A stretch of 64,000 bases of DNA from Clarireedia homoeocarpa (taxonomy: Eukaryota > Ascomycota > Leotiomycetes > Helotiales > Rutstroemiaceae): positions 1 through 64,000 of the forward strand of contig LNKV01000027.1 in assembly GCA_001465935.1 (NCBI GenBank). Reading direction: 5' to 3'. The position numbers were made by a program, and so were the translations under genes. Positions 1 to 12,248 of the stretch are shown here, in pieces. Position 1 is the first letter of the stretch. Every line of letters starts with the position of its first letter. The notes beneath the pieces were generated by a model. The model was given only the letters and a program-made list of their open reading frames with translations. It made no database searches and was not told the origin of the DNA.

Positions 1-2112
1 AGCAATTTCTTCTCGAGTTCAATATCTATAGTCGGAGGGGCAGGCTCAGCAGGAGCCTCTGCTTCAGCAGTCTTCTTCATCAGATCTGCCTCTATCTCAG
101 CAGCTTTCTTTTCGAGATCCGCTTGCTTTTCAGCGGTTGGTGAAGCTGCTGGAGAAGGAGTTACACTCGTTGGAGATCCGTAGTATTCGGCTTCGAGATA
201 GCCAGGAGGATGTGCTTCACCTTCTTGCATTTTTAACGATCGCTGCAATAGCTGCCTTGATTCGCGTAGGTCTTTTCGTAATTCTTCGGCTTCGAGACGG
301 CCAGGAGGATGTGCTTTATCTTCTGAAATTTTTAACAATAACTGCTCTACTTCGTGTATGTGATTTCGTATTTCTTCTTCTACAGTAGGCCGTCTAAAGA
401 TGGGCTCTGTACTTTTGTTTGCTACTGGTTGGGCAGGTGTTGTTTTGTATCCTAAGGATATGCTTGTTTGCTCGTCATCACCTTCTTCGCTTAGGCTATC
501 ATCTTCCATTGCATCTTCAGCTATTGGTAATGCAAATAAAGCTAGTTGCTCCATGTGACGCCCTAAATGCCGTCGAAATTGGCTTAGGGTACCGTAAGGC
601 TGAGCCAACTGCCTCCCGTGAAGAAAATTAAGATTAGAGTCGTGTTTTGGGTTTTCAACAGTCGTCTCCCAGTCGTTACATAGTCGACACGCTGTAGCTG
701 TTACCTTATCCACTGGTTCTTCGCTTTGAAGAAGTAATGCCTTAATCTGAGATGCTTGGAGTTCAATATGATGATTCATTCTTAGATGTGCCTCATATTC
801 CGAAGAGGATGAAAATGGTGCGTGCTGGCATTGTTGACAAGCCCATTCTCTGCGGTGATTCTGTAGCTCATGAACGAACCATTCGTTGCGACTACAAAAC
901 ATTCTCATGTCACATTCTTTGAAGGTACAGACATAAGGTCGAAGATCTCTGAAAACATGTTTCCTGAATAACTGTTAGTTACTAGACGCACATATTTGGA
1001 TAAAAGGTGGACACATACTTCCAGGCAGATCGGTTCTTTACAACCTGCTCTGTGAAACAATAGGGACATTGAAAAGGCTTGCCAAACTCAAAAGTCACTC
1101 CATTAAATGCCATTTTTGGATGTGAAGGAACGCTAAGTTTCCCAGAAGACTCTCCTACAATTGTAGCCTCATAGGAAGTCTGTGAACCAAAGGAGTCCCC
1201 TAGTTCAGACCCATCCATTCGCACAACGGCAGAATCTTCAATAAAGGTGGTGGCTTTGGTCAAAGCGACTGTCTTATCCCCCTCCTCGACTGCCATCTGA
1301 TCCCAGTCTCTGGTGAGCTTTCCATGATGATCCTCACGATATTTCAAAAACTGCCGTCGCCTTGTTACGGCTTTTCCAAGACGTATAATCAACCATTCGC
1401 TCATGCCTTTCGCAGAGCCGTGTTTTTCTCTAACATGACCAATATCGTAGCTAGGATCAAATTGATATCTCGTAGCTGCTTTGAGATAGTCATCACGACT
1501 TGGTGAATTCCGGATTACCATAGAAAGCTTCAGAAGATTTGCATTTGCATCCTTCATTGCTTTGAGCAATTCCTGGAGCTCAGATGTCTGTTCGGGCTCC
1601 ACATTAAGGGCCTCGTCCTCATCCTCATCACTGAATTCTTCAATTGGCCAATGTTCGTTTGGTTCTTTCCCGGTGATGATCAACCTTGCTAGATAGCATT
1701 AGATGTGGTCGGAGAATTGACTAGTTTACATACCTTCGTATAATGACACCTGGAGATTACCAAGAATCTTCAAAATTCTTTGTCGTATCTCACTGGCCTC
1801 TTTCAAGCGAAATTCAAGAGAGCTGCGCAATACACCATCATGGAACGCTGCTATATTGTTGCCCCACGCCTTGAAATGCGCGAATGCATCTTGTATTGTG
1901 AACAATGAAAATTCAAGGTCATATCCATAACTTGTGGCTTGGGAGGGGCGGGTCTCTTTAAGTATCTGGACGGCGTTTCGAAAGCGTTCCAGACAGTCGA
2001 CAGAACGAACAAAAATTCCTTCCAGTGGATCGAGCTTTGGGGGTCTAATGACCTTACTTTCCTCCTCGATCACTTCCGTCGATGCCACTTGTGCTAGCTC
2101 AATCGTATCCAT
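1..2112 (-). CDS. AcuF-like C2H2 zinc-finger protein, C-terminus beyond left edge
   Basis: Exons 2112-1734, 1688-1019 and 963-1 (continuing off the window), with introns of 45 and 55 bp; the second has a clean CTAAC branch point. The N-terminal half is the helical region typical of fungal proteins annotated 'oxidoreductase AcuF-like, C2H2 zinc finger' (an RLGKAISRRRQ-like helix is seen here as RLGKAVTRRRQF). Next come CPYC, a KKHVFRDLRPYVC-type segment, a C/H finger around FVHELQNHRREWACQQC, and FRRHLGRHMEQLALFALP. The tail is acidic and then glutamate/alanine-rich coiled coil. Despite the family name no enzymatic motif is visible; nucleic-acid or protein binding is inferred. It lies divergent, about 500 bp away, from a DUF7580-type gene. 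Start chosen at the first ATG of the open frame. Confidence 0.8.
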
Positions 2113-2609
2113 GCTTTTATCAGCTATGAACCTAGGTCTGATATATCGAGGCTTTTCGGGAGCGTTAGTATCGCTGTTTTACATTCAGGATAGTGGAGCG
2201 ACGTGAGGATTCGCAATCATTGAAGTTGATGATGGCGTCCAGACGGACGAATGAATTCTTAGTACCAGTAGTACGAAGTAGAGTCTATTTGGAATACTTC
2301 TTGCAAACAATCTCAAAGTCCGAAATAATTATGAATGTTAGATGTTTGATACCTAATGCACAGATAAATTCATGAATAGCAGAAAGCATGAATAGCAGAA
2401 AGCAGAAGAACTTTGTTGTTTTCTGACATCGCGTGATGACCTCGATGACCCCGCGTGCCCCGCGCGCAAGGATAGGCTTCAGTTGTATGTTCGCAGATTA
2501 CGAGTACTTTATCGCGATTCGAAGATGGGCCTAGAATATTGTCTACCAAAACCACGAGCACTCTTTCTCTCACGACTACAATTTACGTTGTATTCTGATC
2601 CAATTTGTC

Positions 2610-4892
2610 ATGTCTGGAATCGAGGTTGCCGGACTAGTCCTTGGAGGCTTTCCACTCCTGGTATCAGCAGCAGAACACTACAAGGAAGGCTGGGAGCCTT
2701 TAGTGAAATGGAAGCGATTTCGCACAGAGTTCTTGCACTTCATTGATGCTATTGATATCGAAAAACATTTGTTCGATCAGATGCTGGAGCGATTTTTGAT
2801 CTCTGCGGATATTACCCAAGCCGAACTACAGCTCTTCCTTACGAATCCTAACTATGATGGGTGGCAGCGGGAAGATCTGGCTGCCACCTTGAAGACACGT
2901 CTTGGGCATTCATACGGCGCATTTATGAGTTCAATTAGAACGATGAACGAACTCATGGCTGAACTGCAGAGTCTGCTGTCGTTGAAAGACGGAAAGGTGC
3001 GGTTAGTTGCTGAATCTTCGCTCCATCGCAGGACCAACAGATTGATGATGAGACTTCAAAAATAATTGAATATCAGTGTATTATGTATTGTCTCAGATTA
3101 TCTAGGAGAATCGTTGGGCAACAGTACTCAGTTACAGAACATTGTCCCATATTGGCCTATTCTTTCTGTTAGATAGTTCCGCTAACTTGATTTTGGCTAA
3201 TAATTGCGTTGCTGTAGTTCGATTGGGCGGACGAGGGAGCTAGCATCTGGGACTATCAATTAAAGAGAATACGATATAGTTTCAACAAGAAAGGAACAAA
3301 GGCTGTCGAGGCCCTGGAAAGACACAATCGCAAGCTTCGGGAGCTGCTCGACTCAAACGACAAGTTAGAGAATATGAAATCGGGGAGAAAAGATACGGCA
3401 TGGGCAAAGATATTTGAATGCATAAGAGATCACGCCAAGAGTCTACATACTGCGATTAGAGATGGGTGGAATTGTGACTGTCGAGAACCTCACAATGTTG
3501 CTCTTCGGCTGCAACCCCGCTCCAAAGGAGACTGGTCGTCGTCATTCAATGTTTCCTTCGAATACCCAGAAAGTCTCAAAGCCGATGCCCCCAAGCACCA
3601 AGAGCGTCGAGAATTGGTGATTAACCTGAAGCTTGCAAATACACAGATTATTCAACAGCCAGATATCATCCCGCGCCCATCGACTGCAGAATTTGAACGC
3701 GACAGTTTACGACGAAGATTCGAATCGAAATTGGCACCGGAATGTAGCGTTACTGCAAATCCAGTCTTTACCCCTTCTGTTTCAACAAATGTTCCCGTAG
3801 ATGAATTCAATGCAAAGTAAGCCGCAATCTATTGTTTCTTTTCATACGGAAGGAAGGACTTTTCGGCATTACAGTATTATGAATGTATCATAGACCCTTT
3901 TCAGGACACGACTATATTAGAGATTGAGTTTAGCTCGAGATGTTTTACGAATTTCCTGCTCACATCACAACAGAAAATGGCTATCGGGACTTAAAGCAAA
4001 GACGAAGAAATCAGTCCGGTTTCATGCACCTGCTGAGCTTGTTCTTCCTGTGCCAGTTGTATCAGCAACAGACCCAGCCAACCTATCTGTTCCACCTGCT
4101 TTCTTGACACCATCATCTCCTGCGGCGATACATACGGCTGAGGTCAAAATTCAAGATCTTTGTGAGGCTGTCTACAAGCCTACCACTACTTTCAACTCGT
4201 ATATAGGATATCTCCCTGATGAGCAGCAACATTATCACGAGCTTCGCTGTCTCGAAGGTGATGCATCATTGAATGCAATCTATGAAGATGAACTTATTAG
4301 CCTTAAATCAGTACTTTCAAGGCATAATGACTTTGTGCGTCTGAGTCGTCACGAACGATACAAAGTTGCAAGCACAATCGCATCGTCGTTATTACAGCTC
4401 CACGATGCGCCATGGCTTGCTACCAGATTACGCAAAGAAAATATTTTCTTTCCATGCAATTGGAACGAAAAGAAGATCAAGGCCGAGCAGCCATATCTCG
4501 CACATTCCTTCCTTTCTACAAAATATCAAAAACCAAGTTCGCAACCAGCTCGAAAGGTAAATAGCACGACTGACGTTAAGAAATCGCTCAATGATCTCGG
4601 TATCATACTACTTGAACTGTGCTTTGGGCAATGCATCGAGGACCAACTCATACGACGGAAATTTCTGGTTGATTGCAAAGAGCATGCAAATACGGATTAC
4701 CTCACAGCACTAGAATGGGTGGATATGGTATATGAGCAAGAACCGGCTTTAGATCATGTGATCAAATGTTGCATGTTCTGTATTTTCGAGGAGAAAGCCA
4801 ATTGGGACAACCCAAGGTTCACACAGGCAGTGTATACAAGTGTCGTTGAGCCATTGCAAGAAATTGTAAGCAATTGGGCAAAACTTGCTTGA
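2610..4892 (+). CDS. DUF7580-type protein with HeLo-like N-terminus
   Basis: Model: exons 2610-2996, 3219-3816 and 3974-4892, about 634 aa. The start MSGIEVAGLVLGGFPLL and the following helices (EHYKEGWEPLVKWKRF) are characteristic of a large fungal family whose N-terminus resembles HeLo/prion-inhibition helical bundles. The C-terminal part has LNDLGIILLELCFG and ends in VYTSVVEPLQEI, matching the pseudokinase-like DUF7580 domain. Family members are expanded in filamentous ascomycetes and often sit near heterokaryon-incompatibility genes; a role in signalling or cell death is inference. The first intron (222 bp) and second (157 bp) are longer than usual; both junctions keep phase, but the first donor (GTGCGG at 2997) is weak, so a small exon could be missed. 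Confidence 0.75.
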
Positions 4893-6239
4893 GTAACGGT
4901 CTTTTTTGGACATATCTGTCCATGATATCTCGGCTTGGTTCACTGAAGGTAGTTTCGCTGCCAACCTTTCCGTTGGATACATACCAGGCCAACAACAGCA
5001 CTCAAAAATCAATTAGACTATACAGGATTCTATAACCTTTTAGATTCTCCAGGATATCTATTTGGCAACATCAACCAGCTTCAATACATTATCAGCAGTC
5101 GGCATATTTCTTCTGCGCTGTAGAATCGACTTATTGGAGGGAATATCGCAATTGATTGAAGGGTAACATTGAGTTATTGGGCATCCGATACAAACCTGAT
5201 CACCATTACCAGCCAAAAAATCCGAATATGAGGGCCTTTAGTCAAGAAGCCATGATGGACAACATTCACAATAAACCAACTCTTCAAAAAGAGTCCGGAA
5301 CAATCTTACCAAACGAATAAGGAGCCCTAACTAATAGTCCTAGTCCAAGCACGCCACAACAAGGAACATGTACCATGGATCAAAAATTTCACCAATCCCG
5401 ATGGCAGCCCCTCTAGCGAGGCTAATCGGGCTAATGTACAAGATGCCGGAAAAGCTTGAAATGTATAGAAATCGGTCGCGAAAGCAGTGGCTGCCGAGAA
5501 GGTCAATGTCTTGAGCAGAAGCCTTTCCTACTTGCAGAAAGCACAGGCTATCTAACACAAATCAGTAATCTGGACCATATCTTGGTACCGTGGTCGGGAC
5601 TACGGTCGACCTATGGAAATTCTCACCTTCGTGCTATAAGGCGAATACTCTTTGTTGAGAGTTTGGACTGGGGAGATGCATTTGTGGAGCAGACACTTAC
5701 AAGGATAGGGGTCTAAGGAGATTTATTTGTGATAGATGGAGTTGGTGATCGATGCCGTTGTTGCAGTTGAGTCGTTGACTTAAATGATTGATCTAGTTAA
5801 GAGTAAAGAATGGAAAGGGAAAGGAACAGAAATGCAGGAAGGAAACCAAACTAAGGCTATTTGGTGATTCGGACTATACTCAACAGTGAATATGAAAGCT
5901 ACTCGTGATGAACTTCCTTTCTGCCAACTCTGCTCCAGCAATCTTTTTCCTAATTTCCATGTGAATTCTCTTCTGGCTGCCTTCACTTTTCTCAACATTC
6001 CAATAAAGCTACGTATACACATTTAAATCGGTATTCTCGGTAGGTACGTGTAAGAACCCTTGTTTTGCGATGGATCGGTAGGGTGGCATCTTGCAGGTGT
6101 GTTTTGTGCTCTTCGATGTTGTTGGGGACGTAGAGTAAATGGGTTGTTCTGCGGAACTGGCGTGAAGAACGAAGAGAAATATTATCAAAGACGAGAATAG
6201 TAAGTAAACAAAATGAAATAAGCATACATCAGATAGCTT
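4893..6239. other. Intergenic, no supported gene
   Basis: 3' flank of the DUF7580-type gene and region downstream of the minus-strand regulator. Short open frames on both strands lack family resemblance. On the minus strand 5340-5558 encodes a hydrophobic stretch that could be an exon of a small gene, but no convincing partner exon was found. Confidence 0.4.
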
Positions 6240-6421
6240 TCACCTAATTAAAAACACACTCGTCTGGTGAAAGGCGCCTCTTAGATTTTCAGATACTTGG
6301 AAAGCAAGGAAACCTGGATGATGACCATGTCCTTTCTTCTCTTGTAAAAAATCCGCATATGCATTCCCGCCAACCCTCCACACCCTTCTTTGGAGAGTTT
6401 CATCACCGCCAGGATCCCAGT

Positions 6422-8711
6422 CTACCTCATCTCGAAAATCCTCCACAATCCCGCGATCGGGTTGATCTGTGCCTGTCTATACAGATCCTTCGCAAAGATA
6501 TTTTCCCCCTGCTTTAAATGCTCATAATTTCTCAATTGCCACGACTTTACGGCGATCATTCCCTGCAATGCCTCGGGAGAAGTATCCCCCAGCAGAATGT
6601 CTCTCTCCCGCTCCGCTTTCGCCTTCTGTATCTGAAGCATTCTTGTATTATCCCATGCATAATGCTGTCCCATATTTCCAGAATACAACGGATCGTAGTT
6701 CGGGTCTGCGTATAGGGCGTCTTGAGAGAAGTCTCGGTTCTGGTACTGATAAGAAGCTGTCGTCTGATCAACACCGAGATCAACATATTGTGTATTCGAC
6801 CCAACTACATATGGATCGGTCGCTTGCACATCGTAATCACTAAATCCAGTCCAGCAGCTCAATTCCAATGGATTGACATTCTTCGTATTAGCTCGCAACA
6901 CCTCCAGCATCATCCCATACCCGCCACGTCGAATCTGGGTAACTCTCTCATGCCACTGAACACCCCATATGCGCTCTTTGTACGGAGATGGAATGGCAAT
7001 CATCATGTCGATGTAGACAACTGCCGAAATGGCCAACATGCATGCAGAAAGGAACGATGGGAGCCAATCACGACGCGAGCGGAAGTCGGAAGGTGAAAGC
7101 GCCAAGGCTTGGTATTCGCGGAATGCACGACGCATGGTGCTACGAGTTGTTCGGATCTTCTCGAGAAGAGTGAGTATAGGGATTTCTGAAGGAGTGCCTG
7201 TGGTATTGATAAAGCATTTGTAGAGTCCACAGCACTCGATGAGAATACGGCAGGCTGTCTCGAGAGCTTTGTTCTAAAATTGGTTAAGTTAGCATGTGCC
7301 TTAAGTGGTACGGTGTTGATGATATACTAACAGGCTGAAGGGAAGCTTCTTGGTAATCTCGTGCGATGGTTAGAAGCTTCGCGTATTCATGATCGAAAAT
7401 GCAGGTTGAGAGAGCCTGTTCTTGCGCCAAGAGAAAATGATCTCTGAATACTACATTGTCGAAGTCATGCTGGTCGGGCCTGTTCGTCGACCACATTCGC
7501 CATGTCTTGGTCTTTAATGTACCACGTGGAATCGCACGAAGATGATCTTCCATGTTTGCTGTTTCCGGCATCAGTGTGAATTCGAGATAACGAAAAGGCT
7601 CTGCGTACAAGGTACCAGATACAGAACCAAACTCTCCAAGTTTTCTCTTCTTGTTCCTTGATTGCTCGGAGCGATGTTAAAGTTTGAAGCCCGGATACAA
7701 GACTCGCAGAATCCTGATGTAAGATGCTGCCAGAGAAGTCAGTGAACGTTCTCGGCCATTGCCTTGATTTGTGGATAGGGAACACAGGTTAATGGAAGAT
7801 GAAGTACATTATCATTGTATTTTTTACACCTCCAGCAAAGTGCGGCATCTATATCACTATCCTCTGAACCTGATCCGGGACTTTTCTGACGTCGACGTTT
7901 AGGCTGAGCAGTCTTTCTAGTTCCTGGAAGATGTTGTTCAGGAGAGTGTGGTACACTATTCCATGACTTCTTCCGTTTTCCAGCGGATGATGTAGCAGGC
8001 TGTGTTATCAACTGTGAGGAATCGTATGGCACTGGTTGGGCAAAGATCCCATCCAGATCATATAGATATGGATTGCTGAAGTCAAAGGGCTGAGAAGGAT
8101 ATGAAATTAGAGGTTGGGTTGGAGGACTCCATTGAAAGGTTAGTAGGCATCTAATTACCGGAAAGGCAAAATACTGACTGCGAATAGTGAAACTGCGGAA
8201 CCAGCTGCTGAACTGGTTGGTGAGAGTACGGCGCATCCTGTCGGGGAGGTAGGTTTTCATACGGCATCTGTTGATATGAGAGGTCCCAAATGGGATCGTT
8301 TGTGATCTGAGGTACAGATTCCGGGAGGGAAGCTGGGACCAGGTATTTCACGGCTTCTGGCAACTGTTTGGGAAGCGCTCTCTTTGGTTCTTGCGAACTT
8401 TGACCTGATGGGTATGCATTGTTCAGAATCCCCTTGTCGACCAAAGGGGCCGAGCTTTCTGAAGCCCGAGGAGGCGGGAGACTACTGGATGCTACATCGC
8501 TCTCAAGGTTTCTCCCTTGGATCGGAACCATAAACTCGAAGTTCAAGAGATCATTTGGATCGTTACTGTATACCCATTGCTCTGAACCATCGAGGACAAT
8601 TTGTTGGGTCGATCCTTGAGGTTCTGAAGAAGATGAAGATGTGGGGGTGGGGCGAGTCTTGAAGCTTTCGTCAATCGGTCGGTGGCTCTCACGCTTGTTC
8701 ATTGTCGTCAA
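6422..8711 (-). CDS. Fungal regulator-like protein with incomplete Zn2Cys6 cluster
   Basis: Simplest closed model: exons 8711-8179, 8126-7808, 7664-7332 and 7273-6422, about 678 aa. The N-terminal third is low-complexity (Ser/Pro/Gln). A basic stretch (QPKRRRQK) precedes CWRCKKYNDN, the first half of a fungal zinc cluster. After the 7332/7273 junction the protein reads NKALETACRILIECCGLYKC, as in the C-terminal regions of CWRC-type Zn2Cys6 proteins. The 58-bp last intron (7274-7331) and the 52-bp first intron are well supported. The middle intron (7665-7807) is uncertain: the remaining zinc ligands do not appear in frame, although a CESC pair occurs nearby in another frame. Either a splice form restores the cluster or it has decayed. 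DNA binding is therefore unproven. Confidence 0.6.
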
Positions 8712-9940
8712 AGCTCGTCTCTCAGTTCTGGTCGCAATTCGAAACGACTACGGTCGGCTGGTGTTTTGGATGCAATATATATCTTTCGAAAGATTTTCTA
8801 TCGCCGTTGACTGGAGGTTGGAGATGATAGAAAGCGGATGATCAACGACACGGCAAGTCCGATCCAATTTCCGACGTGGTGGATTACACCAAAATAAACG
8901 TTGCTCGTGTCCTCGCACCTAGATACCATGGTATCAGGGGTACAAAAGAGAGGGAGATCGCCGCTATAAGCGGTTTGCGCACAATCCAATGCCGAATGTA
9001 ACGCAATCCCCAATGGAGATCTACGGAGTATTCCAGACCCTAGAATACTTAACTATTGATTGGGAGTTGATCAGGCATGAAGTTTTCAACCTCTTATTAG
9101 TTACGGAAGTAGGAATATTTGGGCTAGCCAAGCGTTGTGCGTTGTAGTCGGATATTTCTATAGTCCGCAGACGCCTAACCACCCCTATATTCTCATTGAG
9201 AGGGATCTAGGAGCTGCATGAAAAAGCAAACTAGATTTCAAATATGACATGTAGGATCTAGTTTGTTTTTGCCAAAGTATAAAAAGTGCTGGATGGAACA
9301 TTTGAGGACGGCAACAGCAGGATGCTGTGAGAGACGTGGAAGATTCCGGCGTGCCATCAGATTCTCATGGGGGTCGATGAGATCGGATCTTTTCTTGGCT
9401 AAGGCCTAAAAGATATTCGATAACCCGGCATTTGTAGATAAGTCACTTATATCGCTTATATATGTTTGAGATGTACGTATATATCATGCAGGGAGTTGGA
9501 AATGCGGAATCACTTCAGTCCCGGTTAAGTCATTTGCCGCATTCGTTGGTGAGGGACCGGTTTCCGAGATCCTTCCAACCGCCTTTAAGATTGTATGATC
9601 CTTCCAACCGCTTTTAAGATTGTATGATGGGCGGCATGATGTACTTATCCCAGAATTAGTGATTACACCAACGTCCATGGAGTATTGAAACCGCAAATAG
9701 TGTGTTCTAACTATCAAAACATGTTTGCCCTACCATCTTGACCCATCCCACTTATGCGAATCCTGCCCTACTGTTCCGTCATTTCTTATCAGCAAAAGTT
9801 GGCTGCATATCCGAGAGAACCAAAAGGCACTCAAGGCACCTAAGGCACCTTAAAAGGTATGTCATCTCGAATTGACATAGTGCACAGAAAATGCAAAAAA
9901 TGAAGCTGATACGGACATGAATCAGACGAATATCATGTGA
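8712..9940. other. Upstream region of regulator gene; no gene seen
   Basis: AT-richer intergenic sequence without open frames of recognisable family. It holds a perfect-phase 29-bp tandem duplication (9571-9628, listed separately). Confidence 0.5.
9571..9628. repeat. 29-bp tandem duplication
   Basis: Two adjacent copies (9571-9599 and 9600-9628) of a unit beginning CCTTCCAACCGC and ending TTGTATGAT, differing at one base (C/T). Length and near identity suggest a recent slippage or duplication. Confidence 0.9.
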
Positions 9941-10026
9941 CTCTCTGACAGGGAATCGAACCCTGGTCTCCCGCGAACTTGTCACGTGATGACAAGCGGA
10001 AATCATGACCACTAGACCATCAAAGA
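9941..10026 (-). tRNA. tRNA-Asp (GTC) with 14-nt intron
   Basis: On the minus strand a full cloverleaf folds: acceptor TCTTTGA pairs with TCAGAGA (one G-U), discriminator G as expected for tRNA-Asp, anticodon stem TCCGC/GCGGG, T arm CAGGG-TTCGATT-CCCTG with box B. The mature anticodon loop is TTGTCAC with anticodon GTC (complement of 9991-9993). A 14-nt insert (complement of 9976-9989), TCACGTGACAAGTT, lies one nucleotide 3' of the anticodon, the canonical nuclear tRNA intron position. Mature length is 72 nt before CCA addition. It is a single isolated gene, presumably transcribed by RNA polymerase III. Confidence 0.93.
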
Positions 10027-11300
10027 TGTTTGCTGTTCTGTAGAACTGTTGACGAGATGGTGGGTATCTACATATATATACTTCAAAAATAAAAGTGTAC
10101 TAAAATTTAAGCTCGGACCCACATCAGAGGCCGTAAGCGAGCTCCCACAGCTCCACACGCGAGGGTCAAGAAAACTGACACCAAAAACGCTCCTTCATTC
10201 TGATAAATACCTTCAATCCACAACAACGTCCTCAATAATTGATATAAAAATTGAGCTTGTATATAAAAAGTGTATATCTGATTATGTTTTCAATTTATTA
10301 GAACTATTTTCTGCAAAGCAATAAGAAAAAAGAAAAGGAAACTAATATACTTCGTACAGAATTGTAACGTTAAGCTATTTTGGTGTTTTTTCCCGACCCC
10401 TATACAGCGACGTTGGATCCAGGTAAAATACTCGCCTCGACCCAATGTATACTAATGCGTGGGCGAACTTCAAAGTTGGCAATGACTCAAAATATAGACT
10501 CTGGGGGACCTAAGTTCAGTATCCTGAGAAATGTTGTGCCAGAGCAAGCTTTCCTTGTTTACTTCCGGATTCTATTTGATGTAATTCCAGCTCATAACAA
10601 CCGGCCGAATTTAGAACCGTGTCCCTTCTTCAAATTCGCTTTGAAAATCTATACCTGCCTGTCTGTTGATGTGCCCAAGTCTGTTGATACTATGCAACAC
10701 GTGGGAGTTATAAAAGTCACTATAGTATTTCGTCGTTAGCTCGGCTTGTGTGATGTACTAGGTGTTGAGGGTCACGGCAAATTGATATGTTTTCATGCGA
10801 TTCTCGATAGCAATTACTGTGAACCCTTTCGGTGGTCTGAAGTGTCTTCCTTGGCTATCTACAACTTACTCTTAGATTTGTTCAATCCAATTACGGAATA
10901 TCATAATTGGACGGATGAATAATTGTTTTGGACTTAGTGAATCGACATCTTTTCTCTCTCAAAAAATACTGCTTGGGGAACATTGCTTCTTTGGAAGAGC
11001 AATACATGTAAAATTGCTCATCACTAAATTCACTGTGCCAGATTTGATCTTATTGAATTGGTTAATTTTCCCTCTGGAAACATTCACTCAAAATTTGAGG
11101 CTGAGCGGGCTGGAAATATTTGTCTGCCCTGAAGTTCGAACTTGCATTCTTCTCTGTTATCATGAACTGAAGGTTTCCAAACAGTAAGAGTCCATTCATA
11201 ACATCATTGCAGCATGAGCTAGAAGAACCAACCACTAATAAGCAGCGTATAGCATCATATCTGCATCTAAATCCCTATTCGCCATCGCGCTAGCATAGAA
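10027..11300. other. AT-rich intergenic region
   Basis: Low-complexity AT-rich sequence between the tRNA and the unknown gene at 11301. Open frames here have no family resemblance and no splice-consistent partners. A mutated repeat remnant is possible but I see no terminal repeats. Confidence 0.4.
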
Positions 11301-12248
11301 ATGCCGCACCAGCCTTCGAAAAAGCGAGATTTCGCATCATACGATCGTGACGAGGACGAAGAAAATACCGTAGAACCTGTCCACAAAGTCGCGCGCCACC
11401 ACTCTCCAGAACTCCGGAGTAGCGAGAGCAACAGACCTCATACACCATACCGTTCCGTGATCAACATAATGCTGGCAAGAGCAATCAACGAGAATGTGAA
11501 TGTTCAGATGCTCATGAAGCATTATGTGCTACTTCAGTGCAGTGAGATGGCTCGGAGACTACCTGAATATGAAAGGCTTCGCAGCGTAGAACAGCTTGTG
11601 TATAAATTTTTCTGTAAGTTGACAGTGGTAGTCATGATCATGTGCGGTTGAGGGGAATGGATACTGATAAGATGCTCTACAGGGGATGATGGAAGATTTC
11701 CCGGTGATGCAGATGCAGGTGAAGACTTCACAGATGCGACGAAGAACTCAAGCATTGGTGCTGATGGAGATATGAATCGAAAAGTTTCGAACGCACTGAA
11801 CACAAGGTAAGATACTGCTGCTGGAGTAAAATCGATGGTGGTTACCAACATCAGTGACAACAGGGCGAAGGGATCCGTGACCTCATCATCGGAACATAAT
11901 ACAACTTCAGTTGTTAAAGCCGAAGAATCTCGCACCGCCAAGATGGCAGATGCATCTGTTACGAAAGTGGAAGCCTCGAAGAACGATTTTCACAACAAGA
12001 CAGTTTACATTGCAAAGTATGGTCCAGAGAAGGAGAGAGAGATCTACAAAACCCTTACAGAAATTCCTGAGCTCGCTATGAACGCTTCGTCAACTACCGA
12101 AAGCTATGTCGTGAATACTGCTGCTGCTGTGACTCACTGGAAACAGGCACTTGTCCAGGTTGTGACTGAGGACAAGCAGGATGAAATACGAAAGAAGGCC
12201 GAGGGGAGAAAAGAAAAGGCTCAAAAACTTGGACGTTGGGATGTATGA
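11301..12248 (+). CDS. Unknown charged, probably nuclear protein
   Basis: Exons 11301-11613, 11683-11806 and 11864-12248 give 273 aa; all junctions are GT-AG and the phases close exactly. I do not recognise the family. The N-terminus (SKKRDFASYDRDEDEENT) carries a basic patch followed by acidic residues and could serve as a nuclear signal. The central part contains a helix-prone stretch (MLARAINENVNVQMLMKHY). The C-terminus is Lys/Glu-rich (KKAEGRKEKAQKLGRWDV) and probably coiled. There are no membrane segments or signal peptide. Clean splicing and consistent coding character make it likely real. Confidence 0.7.

Noticed and set aside
5340..5558. Hydrophobic 72-codon minus-strand frame as a small membrane protein
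   Set aside because: No convincing start exon or family; left as intergenic.
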